A DNA stretch of 64,000 nucleotides from Streptococcus sp. LPB0220 (GCF_008727815.1 NZ_CP044230.1:232001-296000); one strand, 5' to 3'; positions 46,481-55,951 are shown, numbered from the stretch's first letter. Notes: a model not told the origin generated them from the letters alone. Made by a program: numbers and translations.

Positions 46481-47866
46481 ATGTATCAATTTCCAAAGGA
46501 TTTTTTATGGGGGAGTTCGACCTCGGGTCCACAGACAGAAGGGCGTCTAGATCAGGATGGAAAAGGTGACAATCTCTGGGATTACTGGTATAAGATCGAA
46601 CCCAATCGCTTTTATCAGGGGCAAGGACCAGAGAAAACATCTACTTTTTATGAACACTGGGAAGACGATCTGGATCTCTTGTTAGAAACCGGTCATACAG
46701 CTTTTCGGACCTCTATTCAGTGGTCCCGCATTTTCCCTGATGGTCGAGGAAAGATCAATCAAGCGGGTGTCGATTTCTACCGCCGTGTCTTTGAAAAGAT
46801 TAAGGAAAAAGGAATTCACCTCTTGGTCAACCTCTATCATTTTGATTTGCCGGTGGCGCTCCAAGAGCAGGGCGATGGTTGGGAAAATAAGGAAACCGCC
46901 TATGCTTATCAAGAATATGCGCGTTTTTGTTTCAAGATCTATGGGGATCTGGTCGACCAGTGGATCACCTTTAATGAACCCATTGTCCCTGTGGAGTTTG
47001 GTTATTTTTATGATGCCCATTTTCCTCATAAGGTAGACGCAGCAGCAGCAGTAAAAGTAGCCTACCACACCCAGTTTGCAAGCTCTCTAGCGGTCAAGGC
47101 CTGTCACGAGGTGGATCCCCATTACCGTATCGGGATTGTGCTCAATTTGACACCAGCCTATCCTCGGAGTCAGCATCCAGAAGATCTTAAAGCCGCTCTC
47201 ATTGCCGAGCTCTTTCAAGCTAAATCCTTTCTAGATCCTTCTGTTCTTGGCCACTATCCTGAAGAATTAGTGGAGATCCTGCGAGAGCGTGATCTCTTGC
47301 CAGATTATGATCCCTTTGAGTTGCGCTTGATCGAGGAAAATACCGTCGATTACCTCGGGGTTAACTATTACCAACCACTCCGTGTGGCAGCTCCTCGTTA
47401 TGCCCCAAATCCAGCTTCTCCCTTACTTTTTGAGCAATTTTATGAACCCTATGTCATGCCAGGTCGCAAGATTAATCCCCATCGTGGTTGGGAGATCTAT
47501 GAGCAAGGCCTATATGACATTGCCCAAAATATTAAGGAAAACTATGGCAATATTGAGTGGATCTTGACAGAAAATGGGATGGGAGTCGAAGGAGAGGAAA
47601 AATTCCGTGAGGATGGCGTGATTCAAGACGACTACCGGATTGACTTTGTCAAAGACCATCTTCGTGAGCTCCATCGTTCTATTCAAGATGGCGCCAACTG
47701 TAAGGGCTATTTGATCTGGACCTTTATTGACTGCTGGTCCTGGCTCAATGGTTATAAGAACCGCTATGGCCTTGTTGAACTAGACCTAGCTACTCAAGAA
47801 AGACGCCTGAAAAAATCGGGCCATTGGTTCCGTGAATTGAGCCAGCAGAATGGATTTGAAGAGTAG
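46481..47866 (+). CDS. 6-phospho-beta-glucosidase, glycoside hydrolase family 1
   Basis: 461 residues, TIM-barrel GH1. Catalytic acid in ITFNEP and nucleophile in LTENGMG; FLWGSSTSGPQTEG at the N-terminus. No PTS genes are next to it, so its substrate (cellobiose- or lactose-type phosphate) must come from a transporter elsewhere. The C-terminal LIWTFIDCWSWLNGYKNRYGL is typical of the family. Ribosome site GAGGAGG. Confidence 0.94.
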   Translation: MYQFPKDFLWGSSTSGPQTEGRLDQDGKGDNLWDYWYKIEPNRFYQGQGPEKTSTFYEHWEDDLDLLLETGHTAFRTSIQWSRIFPDGRGKINQAGVDFYRRVFEKIKEKGIHLLVNLYHFDLPVALQEQGDGWENKETAYAYQEYARFCFKIYGDLVDQWITFNEPIVPVEFGYFYDAHFPHKVDAAAAVKVAYHTQFASSLAVKACHEVDPHYRIGIVLNLTPAYPRSQHPEDLKAALIAELFQAKSFLDPSVLGHYPEELVEILRERDLLPDYDPFELRLIEENTVDYLGVNYYQPLRVAAPRYAPNPASPLLFEQFYEPYVMPGRKINPHRGWEIYEQGLYDIAQNIKENYGNIEWILTENGMGVEGEEKFREDGVIQDDYRIDFVKDHLRELHRSIQDGANCKGYLIWTFIDCWSWLNGYKNRYGLVELDLATQERRLKKSGHWFRELSQQNGFEE

Positions 47867-47903
47867 AAAAAACCCTATCAACCAAGATGTTGATAGGTTT
47901 TTC
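47867..47903 (+). terminator. Terminator
   Basis: AAAACCCTATCAA and TTGATAGGTTTTTC around a short loop, after the GH1 gene. Confidence 0.88.
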
Positions 47904-47945
47904 TTAAGCTTTCCTTAACTAGACCAATTTTCTTATATTTGCTAG

Positions 47946-47974
47946 TTGACAAACTAGAAGAAGCATTGTATACT
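47946..47974 (+). promoter_or_regulatory. glmS promoter
   Basis: TTGACA (47946-47951), 17 bases, TATACT (47969-47974). TTGACA lies in the loop of a small palindrome (CTAGTTGACAAACTAG). Confidence 0.88.
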
Positions 47975-47980
47975 GACTCC

Positions 47981-48096
47981 GCTGGTTACTTTTTTGGTAA
48001 ATTAGACTAGACCAATTTCGAAGTAACTGATAAATCGACCATAGGTCGTTTGACTAAGTAAAGGGGAAAGTATAGCAAGGCTATATCGTAAAGACT
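47981..48096 (+). promoter_or_regulatory. Structured glmS leader
   Basis: About 116 bases of untranslated RNA with three hairpins: GTTACTT...AAGTAAC, CGACC-ATA-GGTCG, and TATAGC-AAG-GCTATA (48071-48085). The last lies between the SD-like AAGGGG (48061-48066) and the ATG at 48097, so the SD is 30 bases from the start unless the hairpin folds. No glmS ribozyme core was recognised. This points to structure-dependent translation of glmS. Confidence 0.55.
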
Positions 48097-49905
48097 ATGT
48101 GCGGAATCGTTGGTGTTGTAGGAAATACAAATGCTACAGATATTTTGATCCAAGGACTTGAAAAACTCGAATACCGAGGTTATGACTCTGCAGGTGTTTT
48201 TCTGGCTAGTGAAGGCAAGAGCCAATTGGTGAAGGCAGTCGGCCGTATTGCAGAATTGTCAGCTAAGGCAGAAGGTGTCGAAGGGGAAGCTGGAATTGGA
48301 CATACCCGTTGGGCCACTCATGGAAAACCAACTGAGGACAATGCCCACCCACACCGCTCTGAAACAGGTCGCTTTGTTTTGGTCCACAATGGGGTGATTG
48401 AAAACTACCTTGAAATCAAGGAAGAATACCTAGCCGGTCACCATTTCAAGGGGCAAACAGATACAGAAATCGCCGCCCACTTGATCGGAAAATTTGCTGA
48501 AGAAGATGGCTTGTCTACGCTCGAAGCCTTCAAAAAAGCCCTCCACATCATCCGTGGGGCCTATGCTTTTGCTTTGATGGATGCGGAAGATCCAAGCACC
48601 ATCTATGTGGCGAAAAATAAATCACCACTCTTGATCGGTCTTGGAGATGGCTACAATATGGTCTGCTCTGATGCCATGGCCATGATTCGCGAAACCAACC
48701 AATACATGGAAATCCATGACCAAGAGTTGGTCATTGTCAAGGCTGACAGCGTTGAAGTACAAGACTATGATGGAAACGTCAAAGAACGGGCTAGCTACAC
48801 GGCTGAACTTGACCTTTCTGATATTGGAAAAGGGACTTACCCATACTACATGCTCAAAGAAATCGATGAGCAACCAACTGTCATGCGTAAGTTGATCCAA
48901 GCCTATACAGATGAATCTGGTCAAGTAGTGGTAGACCCAGCTATTATCAAGTCTGTTCAAGAAGCAGATCGCATCTATATCCTTGCGGCTGGTACCTCTT
49001 ACCATGCTGGATTTGCGTCTAAAAAAATGTTGGAAGAGTTGACAGATACTCCAGTAGAACTCGGTATCTCCTCTGAGTGGGGGTATGGTATGCCACTTCT
49101 TAGCAAGAAACCACTCTTCATCTTTATCAGTCAATCTGGTGAAACAGCCGATAGCCGCCAAGTGCTGGTCAAGGCCAATGAAATGGGCATTCCAAGCTTA
49201 ACAGTGACCAATGTTCCAGGTTCAACTCTTTCACGTGAAGCAGACATGACCATGTTGCTCCATGCGGGTCCTGAAATTGCGGTAGCTTCTACTAAGGCTT
49301 ATACGGCTCAAATCGCAGCCCTTGCCTTTCTTGCTAAAGCTGTTGGGGAAGCCAATGGCAATGAGAAGGCCAAAGCCTTTGATTTGGTGCACGAATTGTC
49401 TATCGTTGCCCAATCGATCGAATCAACCCTTTCAGAAAAAGAAGTGATCGATGAAAAAGTTCGTGGCTTGTTGGAAACAACCCGCAATGCTTTCTATATC
49501 GGACGTGGTCAAGATTACTATGTTGCCATGGAAGCTAGTTTGAAACTAAAAGAAATTTCTTACATCCAATGTGAAGGCTTCGCTGCGGGTGAGTTGAAAC
49601 ACGGTACCATCGCTCTGATCGAAGACGGTACACCGGTCATCGCCCTCTTGTCTGATCCAGTCCTAGCCAGCCACACACGTGGGAACATCCAAGAAGTGGC
49701 AGCACGTGGGGCTCATGTCTTAACCATTGCAGAAGAAAATGTCGCTAAAGAGACAGATGATTTGGTCTTGACAGCGGTTCACCCTTACCTCTCTCCAATC
49801 TCAATGGTGGTGCCAACCCAATTGATTGCCTACTTTGCAACCCTTCATCGTGGGCTCGATGTTGATAAACCACGGAACCTTGCTAAGTCTGTAACCGTTG
49901 AATAA
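48097..49905 (+). CDS. glmS: Glucosamine-fructose-6-phosphate aminotransferase
   Basis: 602 residues. The glutaminase domain begins [10 protein letters not shown] with the N-terminal nucleophile Cys2; two SIS isomerase domains follow ([34 protein letters not shown]). It makes glucosamine-6-phosphate from fructose-6-phosphate and glutamine, the first step to peptidoglycan amino sugars. Transcribed from its own promoter through a structured leader. Confidence 0.98.
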   Translation: MCGIVGVVGNTNATDILIQGLEKLEYRGYDSAGVFLASEGKSQLVKAVGRIAELSAKAEGVEGEAGIGHTRWATHGKPTEDNAHPHRSETGRFVLVHNGVIENYLEIKEEYLAGHHFKGQTDTEIAAHLIGKFAEEDGLSTLEAFKKALHIIRGAYAFALMDAEDPSTIYVAKNKSPLLIGLGDGYNMVCSDAMAMIRETNQYMEIHDQELVIVKADSVEVQDYDGNVKERASYTAELDLSDIGKGTYPYYMLKEIDEQPTVMRKLIQAYTDESGQVVVDPAIIKSVQEADRIYILAAGTSYHAGFASKKMLEELTDTPVELGISSEWGYGMPLLSKKPLFIFISQSGETADSRQVLVKANEMGIPSLTVTNVPGSTLSREADMTMLLHAGPEIAVASTKAYTAQIAALAFLAKAVGEANGNEKAKAFDLVHELSIVAQSIESTLSEKEVIDEKVRGLLETTRNAFYIGRGQDYYVAMEASLKLKEISYIQCEGFAAGELKHGTIALIEDGTPVIALLSDPVLASHTRGNIQEVAARGAHVLTIAEENVAKETDDLVLTAVHPYLSPISMVVPTQLIAYFATLHRGLDVDKPRNLAKSVTVE

Positions 49906-49921
49906 ACTTGTTTATATAGAA

Positions 49922-49959
49922 AAAACATCCTCGTTAGGTTTTTCCTAGCGAGGATGTTT
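49922..49959. terminator. Bidirectional terminator
   Basis: AAACATCCTCG-TAGG and CCTA-CGAGGATGTTT stem with T/A flanks, between glmS and the convergent acid phosphatase gene. Confidence 0.92.
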
Positions 49960-49962
49960 GCT

Positions 49963-50820
49963 TTATTTGTCAAAACCTTGCAAGGCTTTGAGGCGTTCTT
50001 CTGTTTGTCCCTTGGCATCTAGTTTTTTACCTTGGTAGACAGCAGATTCCCATGATCCATACATTGGATTTGGGAAGATGATGAATTTTTCACCAAATTC
50101 TTTTTGCAATTCGTCCAATTTCTTGTCGCGATCAGCTTCAGATGTCTTAGAGAAGTCTGCAAAGTCAACCAGGTTGTCCCCAAAAAGCAAGACAAGATTG
50201 GTCTTTTCTTGCACAGCTTGGCGACGGCCTTCTTTTGATTTGACGCCATCTTCTAAGAACATGAGGTGGTCACGTCCTTGAACAGGAATGCCTTCTTTTT
50301 CAAGATTCTTGATGGTATCATCTACTTGAGAGGTTGTACGGTCAGAAATGTAGTAGATTTGAACCCCGTTTTGATCCGCATATTGAAGAAAATCTTTGGC
50401 ACCTGGCACCGCTTTTGCGGCTGCTTTTTTCACCCAAACATCCCAATCTTTAGGATTGAAGGCCGTACCATCTTTGACGTTTTGAACTTGGTAAGGGCTG
50501 TTGTCTAAAACAGTTTCGTCCAAATCCAAGACGATGGAATAAGGCTTATCAGAAGGAGTTTGGAGGATCTCTTTCAAACGGTCAGTAGCGACATTGTAGC
50601 CTTGTAAATACAAAGCCTTGGTTTCTGCTGCCTTTTGGTACCAGAGAACAGACATGGTATTTTCTTGTGAGCGCTGCTGATCATAGGTCATCGTCACCTG
50701 ATTTTTAGTGCTACTTGCTTTTGTCTCTTGCGTTTTAGTGGTGTTGCTTCCACAACTCGTCAGTAAAATGACAGAAGCAAGAGCAGAAACGATGGTAAAG
50801 GTGGTTTTTGTTGTTTTCAT
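49963..50820 (-). CDS. Class C acid phosphatase lipoprotein (e(P4)/LppC type)
   Basis: 285 residues. Signal peptide with lipobox LTSC; HAD-type catalytic motif DLDETVLDNSPYQ and ISDRT, plus GDNLVDF for the metal site. It is anchored outside the membrane and dephosphorylates nucleotides such as NMN and 5'-mononucleotides, allowing uptake of nucleosides. Divergent from the small gene at 50941. Confidence 0.95.
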   Translation of the reverse strand: MKTTKTTFTIVSALASVILLTSCGSNTTKTQETKASSTKNQVTMTYDQQRSQENTMSVLWYQKAAETKALYLQGYNVATDRLKEILQTPSDKPYSIVLDLDETVLDNSPYQVQNVKDGTAFNPKDWDVWVKKAAAKAVPGAKDFLQYADQNGVQIYYISDRTTSQVDDTIKNLEKEGIPVQGRDHLMFLEDGVKSKEGRRQAVQEKTNLVLLFGDNLVDFADFSKTSEADRDKKLDELQKEFGEKFIIFPNPMYGSWESAVYQGKKLDAKGQTEERLKALQGFDK

Positions 50821-50932
50821 AAACCGTACACTCCTTAAAATTATTCTATAAAAATTATACTCCTTTCAATCTTGCCTGACAAGAAAGAGAAGAAGGTGTC
50901 TAGGAATCGGTGAAAAGAACAAAGGAGGAAAA

Positions 50933-51063
50933 ATGCTGTTATGAAAGGTTTCTTTGCTTTAACATACGCCATTTTTTCCTTCAAAAGAAGGGGTATAGTT
51001 TTTTGCTATAACCGGATCAAGAAAAGATCAAAGCAGCCTTTTTCTTCTAAAATGAAAGAATAA
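50933..51063 (+). CDS. 40-residue basic small protein with overlapping 3-codon ORF
   Basis: AAAGGAGG (50921-50928) precedes ATG at 50933, which reads MLL and stops at TGA 50942-50944; that stop overlaps the ATG at 50941 of a 40-codon frame (MKGFFALTYAIFSFKRRG then IVFCYNRIKKRSKQPF). The N-terminal half is hydrophobic, the rest strongly basic. A terminator follows at 51075-51109, making this a complete stand-alone unit. It does not match a family I know. Coding is likely but not proven. Confidence 0.5.
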
Positions 51064-51074
51064 AGAAAGATAGC

Positions 51075-51109
51075 CGCAAGTCCCTATTTTCAAGGGCTTG
51101 CGTTTTTTT
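51075..51109 (+). terminator. Stand-alone terminator
   Basis: CGCAAGTCCC and GGGCTTGCG stem (one bulged position) followed by seven Ts; it ends the transcript carrying the 40-codon frame. Confidence 0.88.
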
Positions 51110-51140
51110 GATGGCTTTCTCAATAAAGAAATTTTAAGGC

Positions 51141-51187
51141 CTTGATAGGGAAAATATATTAGTCAGCTACTTTTCGAGGTGATATCA
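51141..51187 (+). promoter_or_regulatory. Duplicated upstream element, copy 1
   Basis: CTTGATAGGGAAAATATATT, then AGTCA, nine variable bases, and CGAGGTGATA. The same arrangement occurs at 52493-52539 before the second UroD-family gene, pointing to a common promoter or regulator site. Confidence 0.6.
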
Positions 51188-51255
51188 TGGTTACAAATTC
51201 CAGAAGGAAAGCAGTTAGCCTTTCTATTGGAGAAATATTGAGGAGGATTCACAGT

Positions 51256-52257
51256 ATGAGTAAAAAAGAACTGGTTCTTCGTGCCATTCGAGGCGAAACA
51301 GTAGAACGAATCCCTGTAGGATTTTGGCTCCATTATGTGACTCAAGAAGAAAAAGAATTGGGTCTCGACAATCCGGCTGTAGTAGCAAAAAGTATTAAGG
51401 GCCACCAACACTATGTAGAAGAAATTTCACCTGATTTTGTCAAGATCATGAGCGATGGCTTCTTCCGCTATCCGAGTGCTCTTTATTCGAGAGAGATCAA
51501 ATCGATCCGAGAATTGAAGGATATTCAACCGATTGGAGAGCATCATCCATGGATTGAAAAACAAATTGAAGTGGTCAAGGAGATTCGTTCCCATTTCCAT
51601 GAAGAGATTGCTTCTTTCTACAATATCTTCTCGCCCATTTCTTATTTGAAACGCTGGTTTCGGACGGATCAATCCCGTGGGGACCAAGTGATGGCGGACT
51701 TTATCAAGGAAGATCCAGAAACCTTGGCCTATGTTCTTGACGTCATTGCAGGAGACATTTCTACTTTAAGTCGTCGCTTGATCCAAGAAGCAGGTGTTGA
51801 AGGGATTTACTTCTCAACCCAGCAGGTCCAAGATGAGCGCGTAACCCAGGAAGAATACCGTAAGGTGATCGAACCAAGCAACATCGCTGTCCTAGAAGCA
51901 GCCAATGAGGCGGGTGGCATCAATATCCTTCATATTTGCGGCTTTGAAGGAGCTAGCAATGAAGTGGAGCTCTTCAAGGATTATCCGGCTCAAGTCATTA
52001 ACTGGGCGACCCATCATGAAGGGCTCAGCTTAGCAGAGGGTCGCAAGCTCTTTGGTGATCGTGCTGTCTTGGGTGGTTTTGTCAATGGCAAGAAAGGCTT
52101 GCTCTACCAAGGGGAACGAGAAGCGATCGAGCAAGAAACGCGTCGCTTGGTGGCAGAAGCTGGAAGCCGTGGTTTGATCCTTGGAGCAGACTGTACCGTG
52201 CCAGATGATTTCCAATTGGAACGCCTAGATTGGGTACGTCAAGCAGCTGTATTGTAA
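51256..52257 (+). CDS. UroD-superfamily zinc methyltransferase-like protein 1
   Basis: 333 residues of the URO-D fold (MSKKELVLRAIRGETVERIP). It carries His226 and Cys228 in LHICGFEG and Cys313 in GADCTVP, the His-x-Cys...Cys zinc ligands of MtaA/MtbA/CmuA-type methyltransferases, which are absent from true uroporphyrinogen decarboxylase. So it likely moves a methyl group to a thiol. Start at 51256 follows GAGGAGG. A closely related paralog lies at 52575-53576, and an ABC importer follows. No corrinoid protein is seen. Confidence 0.85.
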   Translation: MSKKELVLRAIRGETVERIPVGFWLHYVTQEEKELGLDNPAVVAKSIKGHQHYVEEISPDFVKIMSDGFFRYPSALYSREIKSIRELKDIQPIGEHHPWIEKQIEVVKEIRSHFHEEIASFYNIFSPISYLKRWFRTDQSRGDQVMADFIKEDPETLAYVLDVIAGDISTLSRRLIQEAGVEGIYFSTQQVQDERVTQEEYRKVIEPSNIAVLEAANEAGGINILHICGFEGASNEVELFKDYPAQVINWATHHEGLSLAEGRKLFGDRAVLGGFVNGKKGLLYQGEREAIEQETRRLVAEAGSRGLILGADCTVPDDFQLERLDWVRQAAVL

Positions 52258-52274
52258 GACGAAAGGAGAGGGAG

Positions 52275-52475
52275 ATGAAAAAGATCAATGTATGGTGTAT
52301 CCTGGTAACCGTTTTGTTTTTGCTTTTAGGGCTTAGTAAAGCTGCTCTTGCAAGTAGTCAGGGGAAAGCCAAAAAAGATCCAGATATGGCAAGACTGGAG
52401 AAGATTCCAGCTCATAGTTTCTCCCTCATCCGCCCATCTGACCTAGCAGGAATTCTACTCCTTGAAGATCAGTGA
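52275..52475 (+). CDS. Small secreted protein between the paralogs
   Basis: 66 residues, starting 17 bases after the first UroD-family gene behind AAGGAGAGGGA. Residues 1-27 are a signal peptide (INVWCILVTVLFLLLGLSKA then ALA-SS). The mature 40 residues are charged with KKDPDMARLEKIPAHSF and a hydrophobic end (AGILLLEDQ). No family recognised. Its place inside the cluster suggests a role in it, or it may be a remnant of a larger secreted protein. Confidence 0.6.
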   Translation: MKKINVWCILVTVLFLLLGLSKAALASSQGKAKKDPDMARLEKIPAHSFSLIRPSDLAGILLLEDQ

Positions 52476-52492
52476 TAAAAAAAGATGAAGAG

Positions 52493-52539
52493 CTTGATAA
52501 AAAATATATATTAGTCAAACAATTATCGAAGTGATAAGA
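52493..52539 (+). promoter_or_regulatory. Duplicated upstream element, copy 2
   Basis: CTTGATAAAAAATATATATT, then AGTCA, nine variable bases, and CGAAGTGATA. Matches copy 1 at 51141-51187 closely. Confidence 0.6.
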
Positions 52540-52574
52540 TAACAAACAAGAAAAGATTAGAACGAGGTAAGAAC

Positions 52575-53576
52575 ATGTCATCAAAAAGAGAATTAGTCTT
52601 AAAAGCTTTTAAAGGAGAAGCAGTTGACCGTGTGCCAGTTGGATTTTGGCATCATTTTACAACAGAAGAAGAATGGTTGAAAGGATTTTCCAATCCGGAA
52701 ATTATTGAAAAAAATCTCAATGGCCATAAAAACTTCCTTCACAAGGTCAAACCAGACTTTGTCAAACTCATGAGTGATGGTTACTTTGCTTATCCAAATC
52801 CAGCCATTCACAAAGGCCTTGAAAATATTTCTGACTTAGCAGGGATTGAACCACTCGGAGCAGATCATCCATGGATCACAGAGCAGGTAGAGCTTGTGAA
52901 AAAAATCCGTGCCGGTTTTGAAGAAGACATTGTGGCTATCTACAATATCTTTGCTCCAGTGACCTACTTTAAATGGTTGGTCGGAGAAGTTTCAGGAGGA
53001 GATGACTTGATCGCAAACTTCATCGATCAAGATGCAGCAACTCTTAAAAAAGTATTGGATACGATTGGTCAAGATATTGCAAGTTTGAGCCAACGCATCA
53101 TTAAAGAAGCAGGAGCAGACGGGATCTACCTCAGTGTTCAAAGTATCCAAGATGCGCGCGTGAGCCAAGAAGTTTATAAAAATAGTATTGCACCGAGTGA
53201 ACTCCATGTCTTAGAAGCAGCCAATGAAGCAGGTGGGGTAAATATCCTTCATATCTGTGGCTACGAAGGAGCTCGCAATGATATCCATCTCTTCACAGAC
53301 TACCCAGCTCAAGTCATTAACTGGGCAGTTGGACCAGAAGGAATCAGCCTAGCAGAAGGACGCGAAATCTTCGGTGGACGTACGGTTCTGGGTGGTTTTG
53401 AAAATGGCAAAAATGGTCTTCTCTATACAGGAGATAAAGCTGCGATTCAAGCAGAAACCAAACGCATCATCGCAGAAACTGGAACCACAGGCTTGGTTAT
53501 CGGTGCAGATTGTACGATTCCAAGTGATATTGATGAAGAACGAATCGAATGGGTTCGTGAAGCTGCAACAGAATAA
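52575..53576 (+). CDS. UroD-superfamily zinc methyltransferase-like protein 2
   Basis: 333 residues, the same length as the upstream paralog and colinear with it. Zinc ligands are retained: His226 and Cys228 in LHICGYEG, Cys313 in GADCTIP. The binding surface motifs DFVKLMSDGYF and IYNIFAPVTYFKW match between the two. Ribosome site GAGGTAAG precedes. The binding protein of an ABC importer follows 28 bases later, so enzyme and transporter are one transcription unit, suggesting import of a methylated amino-acid-like compound. Confidence 0.85.
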   Translation: MSSKRELVLKAFKGEAVDRVPVGFWHHFTTEEEWLKGFSNPEIIEKNLNGHKNFLHKVKPDFVKLMSDGYFAYPNPAIHKGLENISDLAGIEPLGADHPWITEQVELVKKIRAGFEEDIVAIYNIFAPVTYFKWLVGEVSGGDDLIANFIDQDAATLKKVLDTIGQDIASLSQRIIKEAGADGIYLSVQSIQDARVSQEVYKNSIAPSELHVLEAANEAGGVNILHICGYEGARNDIHLFTDYPAQVINWAVGPEGISLAEGREIFGGRTVLGGFENGKNGLLYTGDKAAIQAETKRIIAETGTTGLVIGADCTIPSDIDEERIEWVREAATE

Positions 53577-53604
53577 GAAAAAATAGAATCAGGGAGAACA
53601 GAGT

Positions 53605-54483
53605 ATGAGTAAAAAAACATGGATTATCGGTGGAGTGGCCGTTCTTGCCATTGCAGGTGCAACCATTCTTGGACGGAGCTTGAACCATGCAAACGACAGC
53701 AAAGGCTCAACAGGATCGAACAAGGTAACAACCTTGAAAGTAGCCCACACTCAAAACTATGTACCGTATGATTTCGTTGATGAAAAAGGAGAATCAGATG
53801 GCTATGAAGTAGCCGTTCTCAAAGCCATTGACGAAAAACTACCAGACTACAAGTTTGAGTACACTGGAACAAGTGATGACGATCTCTTGATCGGTCTAGA
53901 ATCTGGTAAATACGATATCGGAACCAAAGGAGCTTGGTATACAGAAGAACGTGCCAAGAAATTTATCATTCCAAAAGAACCAATCGGAGCAAGTATCATC
54001 GGATTTACCGTACGGAAAGAAGATGCGAATAAATACAAGAACATCGATGACTTCGCTAAAGAAAAAGGAAAATTGGTTCCAATTTCACCACAAAATGCGC
54101 AGTGGAATGTTATTAAAGAATACAATGAAAAGCATAAGGACCAACAAATCGAATTAACAGCTGCGGAATCTTTCAAAGTCGCAGATGCTTATGCTTGGGT
54201 TCTTGAAGGACGTTACGATGCCTTCTTTGACATCAAACTTTCCTTTGAAAAAGCTGTCACAGATAAAGATGGTTCTTACCACCAATATGCGGACAAACTG
54301 AGCTGGTTTGCCTACAAAGGAATTCCAACTTACCCATTGATCCATAAGGATAAGAAAAACGAAAAATTTGCGGAAGAATACAGCAAGGCCATCAAAGAAT
54401 TAGAAAAAGATGGCACACTTGCTAAATTGTCGAAAAAATATTTCGGTGAAGATGTCTTCAGTTATGTAGATAAAGAGAAATAA
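53605..54483 (+). CDS. Amino-acid-type ABC transporter substrate-binding protein
   Basis: 292 residues, SBP_bac_3 family. An uncleaved or normal signal sequence (WIIGGVAVLAIAGATILG) without a lipobox is followed by a Ser/Gly linker and LKVAHTQNYVPYDFVDEKGE, DGYEVAVLKAI, and GKYDIGTKGAWYTEERA (polar amino acid receptor motifs). The ligand is unknown. It is followed by two permeases and an ATPase. Confidence 0.9.
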   Translation: MSKKTWIIGGVAVLAIAGATILGRSLNHANDSKGSTGSNKVTTLKVAHTQNYVPYDFVDEKGESDGYEVAVLKAIDEKLPDYKFEYTGTSDDDLLIGLESGKYDIGTKGAWYTEERAKKFIIPKEPIGASIIGFTVRKEDANKYKNIDDFAKEKGKLVPISPQNAQWNVIKEYNEKHKDQQIELTAAESFKVADAYAWVLEGRYDAFFDIKLSFEKAVTDKDGSYHQYADKLSWFAYKGIPTYPLIHKDKKNEKFAEEYSKAIKELEKDGTLAKLSKKYFGEDVFSYVDKEK

Positions 54484-54490
54484 GATGAAA

Positions 54491-54513
54491 CTGGGTGCGC
54501 ATAGCCCCAGCTT
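54491..54513 (+). terminator. Intercistronic hairpin
   Basis: CTGGG...CCCCAG with an inner GCGC-type loop between the binding protein and first permease; no T run. It may stabilise the upstream message so that more binding protein is made. Confidence 0.4.
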
Positions 54514-54549
54514 CCTTATTTCTATACGGATACAGAAAGGAAAAGAAAC

Positions 54550-55242
54550 ATGGTCTCATACGACATTTCCAAGGTCTGGTCATTTCTTCCAACCTTGGTC
54601 CAAGCTCTGCCAGCGACCCTAGCTTTGATGGTTTTAACGACGGTTCTCGGTTCTGCATTTGGCTTGGTTTTGACCTGGGCACAAGTATCAGAAGATAAGG
54701 TAGGAGCAGGTCTAGCCAAGGGCTATGTCTTTACTTTGCGTTGTACCCCTCCGATTGTCTTACTCTTTTTGGTTTTTTATGGACTACCCCAATTTTTGAA
54801 CTGGTGGTTGGGCATTGACATTGACCACTGGTCCAAGTTTGTCTTTGTCCTTGTTGCCATGTTTCTTCTCTTTGCCGCTATGATCTCGGAGGTTTTCAAG
54901 GCAGCCTATTTGGCCATTCCAAAAGGTCAGATGGAAGCGGGCTTGAGTATCGGCTTGACGCCGGCTCAAACCATTTGGCGGATTGTCCTTCTCCAAGCCT
55001 TTCGCGTGGCTCTTCCAAATATGACGACTGCCATCTTGAACCTCATGCGCGATGCCGCTTTAGCTTATACCATTGGCTTTATCGATATCATGGGAGCAGG
55101 TAACAACTTGATCAGCCGCAATCTTGGGAATTATTCCCTCGAGACCTATACAGCTGTAGCAGTGATCTACTGGGGAATTGCCCTTGTGATCTCCTTCTCC
55201 GCTCAACTCCTTGAGAAACGACTCAGTGTAACAGAAAGGTAG
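54550..55242 (+). CDS. Amino-acid-type ABC permease 1
   Basis: 230 residues with five membrane helices and the inner-membrane signature YLAIPKGQMEAGLSIGLTP (EAA loop). It pairs with the permease encoded three bases downstream. AGAAAGGAAA precedes the start. Confidence 0.93.
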   Translation: MVSYDISKVWSFLPTLVQALPATLALMVLTTVLGSAFGLVLTWAQVSEDKVGAGLAKGYVFTLRCTPPIVLLFLVFYGLPQFLNWWLGIDIDHWSKFVFVLVAMFLLFAAMISEVFKAAYLAIPKGQMEAGLSIGLTPAQTIWRIVLLQAFRVALPNMTTAILNLMRDAALAYTIGFIDIMGAGNNLISRNLGNYSLETYTAVAVIYWGIALVISFSAQLLEKRLSVTER

Positions 55243-55245
55243 CTT

Positions 55246-55932
55246 ATGGATTTCAATTTTATTAGTAAAGCATTTATAGCCACCTTGGGTGGTGTTCCAG
55301 TGACCCTTCTGATCATGGTCGTATCGATTCTCTTGAGTTTCCTTCCAGCCCTCTTTTTGGCGCTCGGTCAGATCTATAAGGTCAAAGGTGTTCGCAGTTT
55401 CTCAGTGATTTACTTAGCTTTTATCCGCGCGACACCTCCCATTCTCTTGATTCTCTTCTTTTATAGTCTCTTTCCCAGCCTCTTAAATAGCTTTTTTAAG
55501 AGTATTGGCAGTCACTTTAATGTCTTTGAGATCAATCCCATTTACTATGCCTTTATCATCTTTAGCTTGATGACAACGGGGAGTCTGGCTGAAATTCTAC
55601 GGTCAGCCATTCTGACGGTGGATAAGGGCCAGCTAGAAGCAGCGCAAGCCATTGGTTTGACCAATCGCCAAGCCTATATCCGCATTGTTTTTCCACAAGC
55701 CTTGCGTTCAGCCCTGCCCAATTTGTGTAACCTGGTCATCAACTTGGTCAAAGGAACCTCCCTTGTTTTTGTCATGACCATCAAGGATATCACCGCCATT
55801 GCCAAGGTCGAAGCCTCTTATGGCTATCAATATTTTGAATCCTATCTAGTGATTTTTATTCTTTATATTGTCATTTGTGGGGTGATTCAGTGGGGATTCA
55901 ATCTCTTAGAAAAACGCCTGACACTCGCATAG
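55246..55932 (+). CDS. Amino-acid-type ABC permease 2
   Basis: 228 residues, five helices, EAA loop [19 protein letters not shown]. Spaced three bases from permease 1. The two form the heterodimeric channel of the importer. Confidence 0.93.
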   Translation: MDFNFISKAFIATLGGVPVTLLIMVVSILLSFLPALFLALGQIYKVKGVRSFSVIYLAFIRATPPILLILFFYSLFPSLLNSFFKSIGSHFNVFEINPIYYAFIIFSLMTTGSLAEILRSAILTVDKGQLEAAQAIGLTNRQAYIRIVFPQALRSALPNLCNLVINLVKGTSLVFVMTIKDITAIAKVEASYGYQYFESYLVIFILYIVICGVIQWGFNLLEKRLTLA

Positions 55933-55951
55933 AAGAAGGAGAAATAAGAAG

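Noticed and set aside
47981..48096. glmS ribozyme in the glmS leader
   Set aside because: The leader is only about 116 bases and I could not recognise the double-pseudoknot core; streptococci are not known to me to carry this ribozyme.
51256..53576. Annotation of the paired genes as hemE (uroporphyrinogen decarboxylase)
   Set aside because: Both have the His-x-Cys...Cys zinc ligands of methyltransferases, there are two copies, and no other haem genes are nearby.
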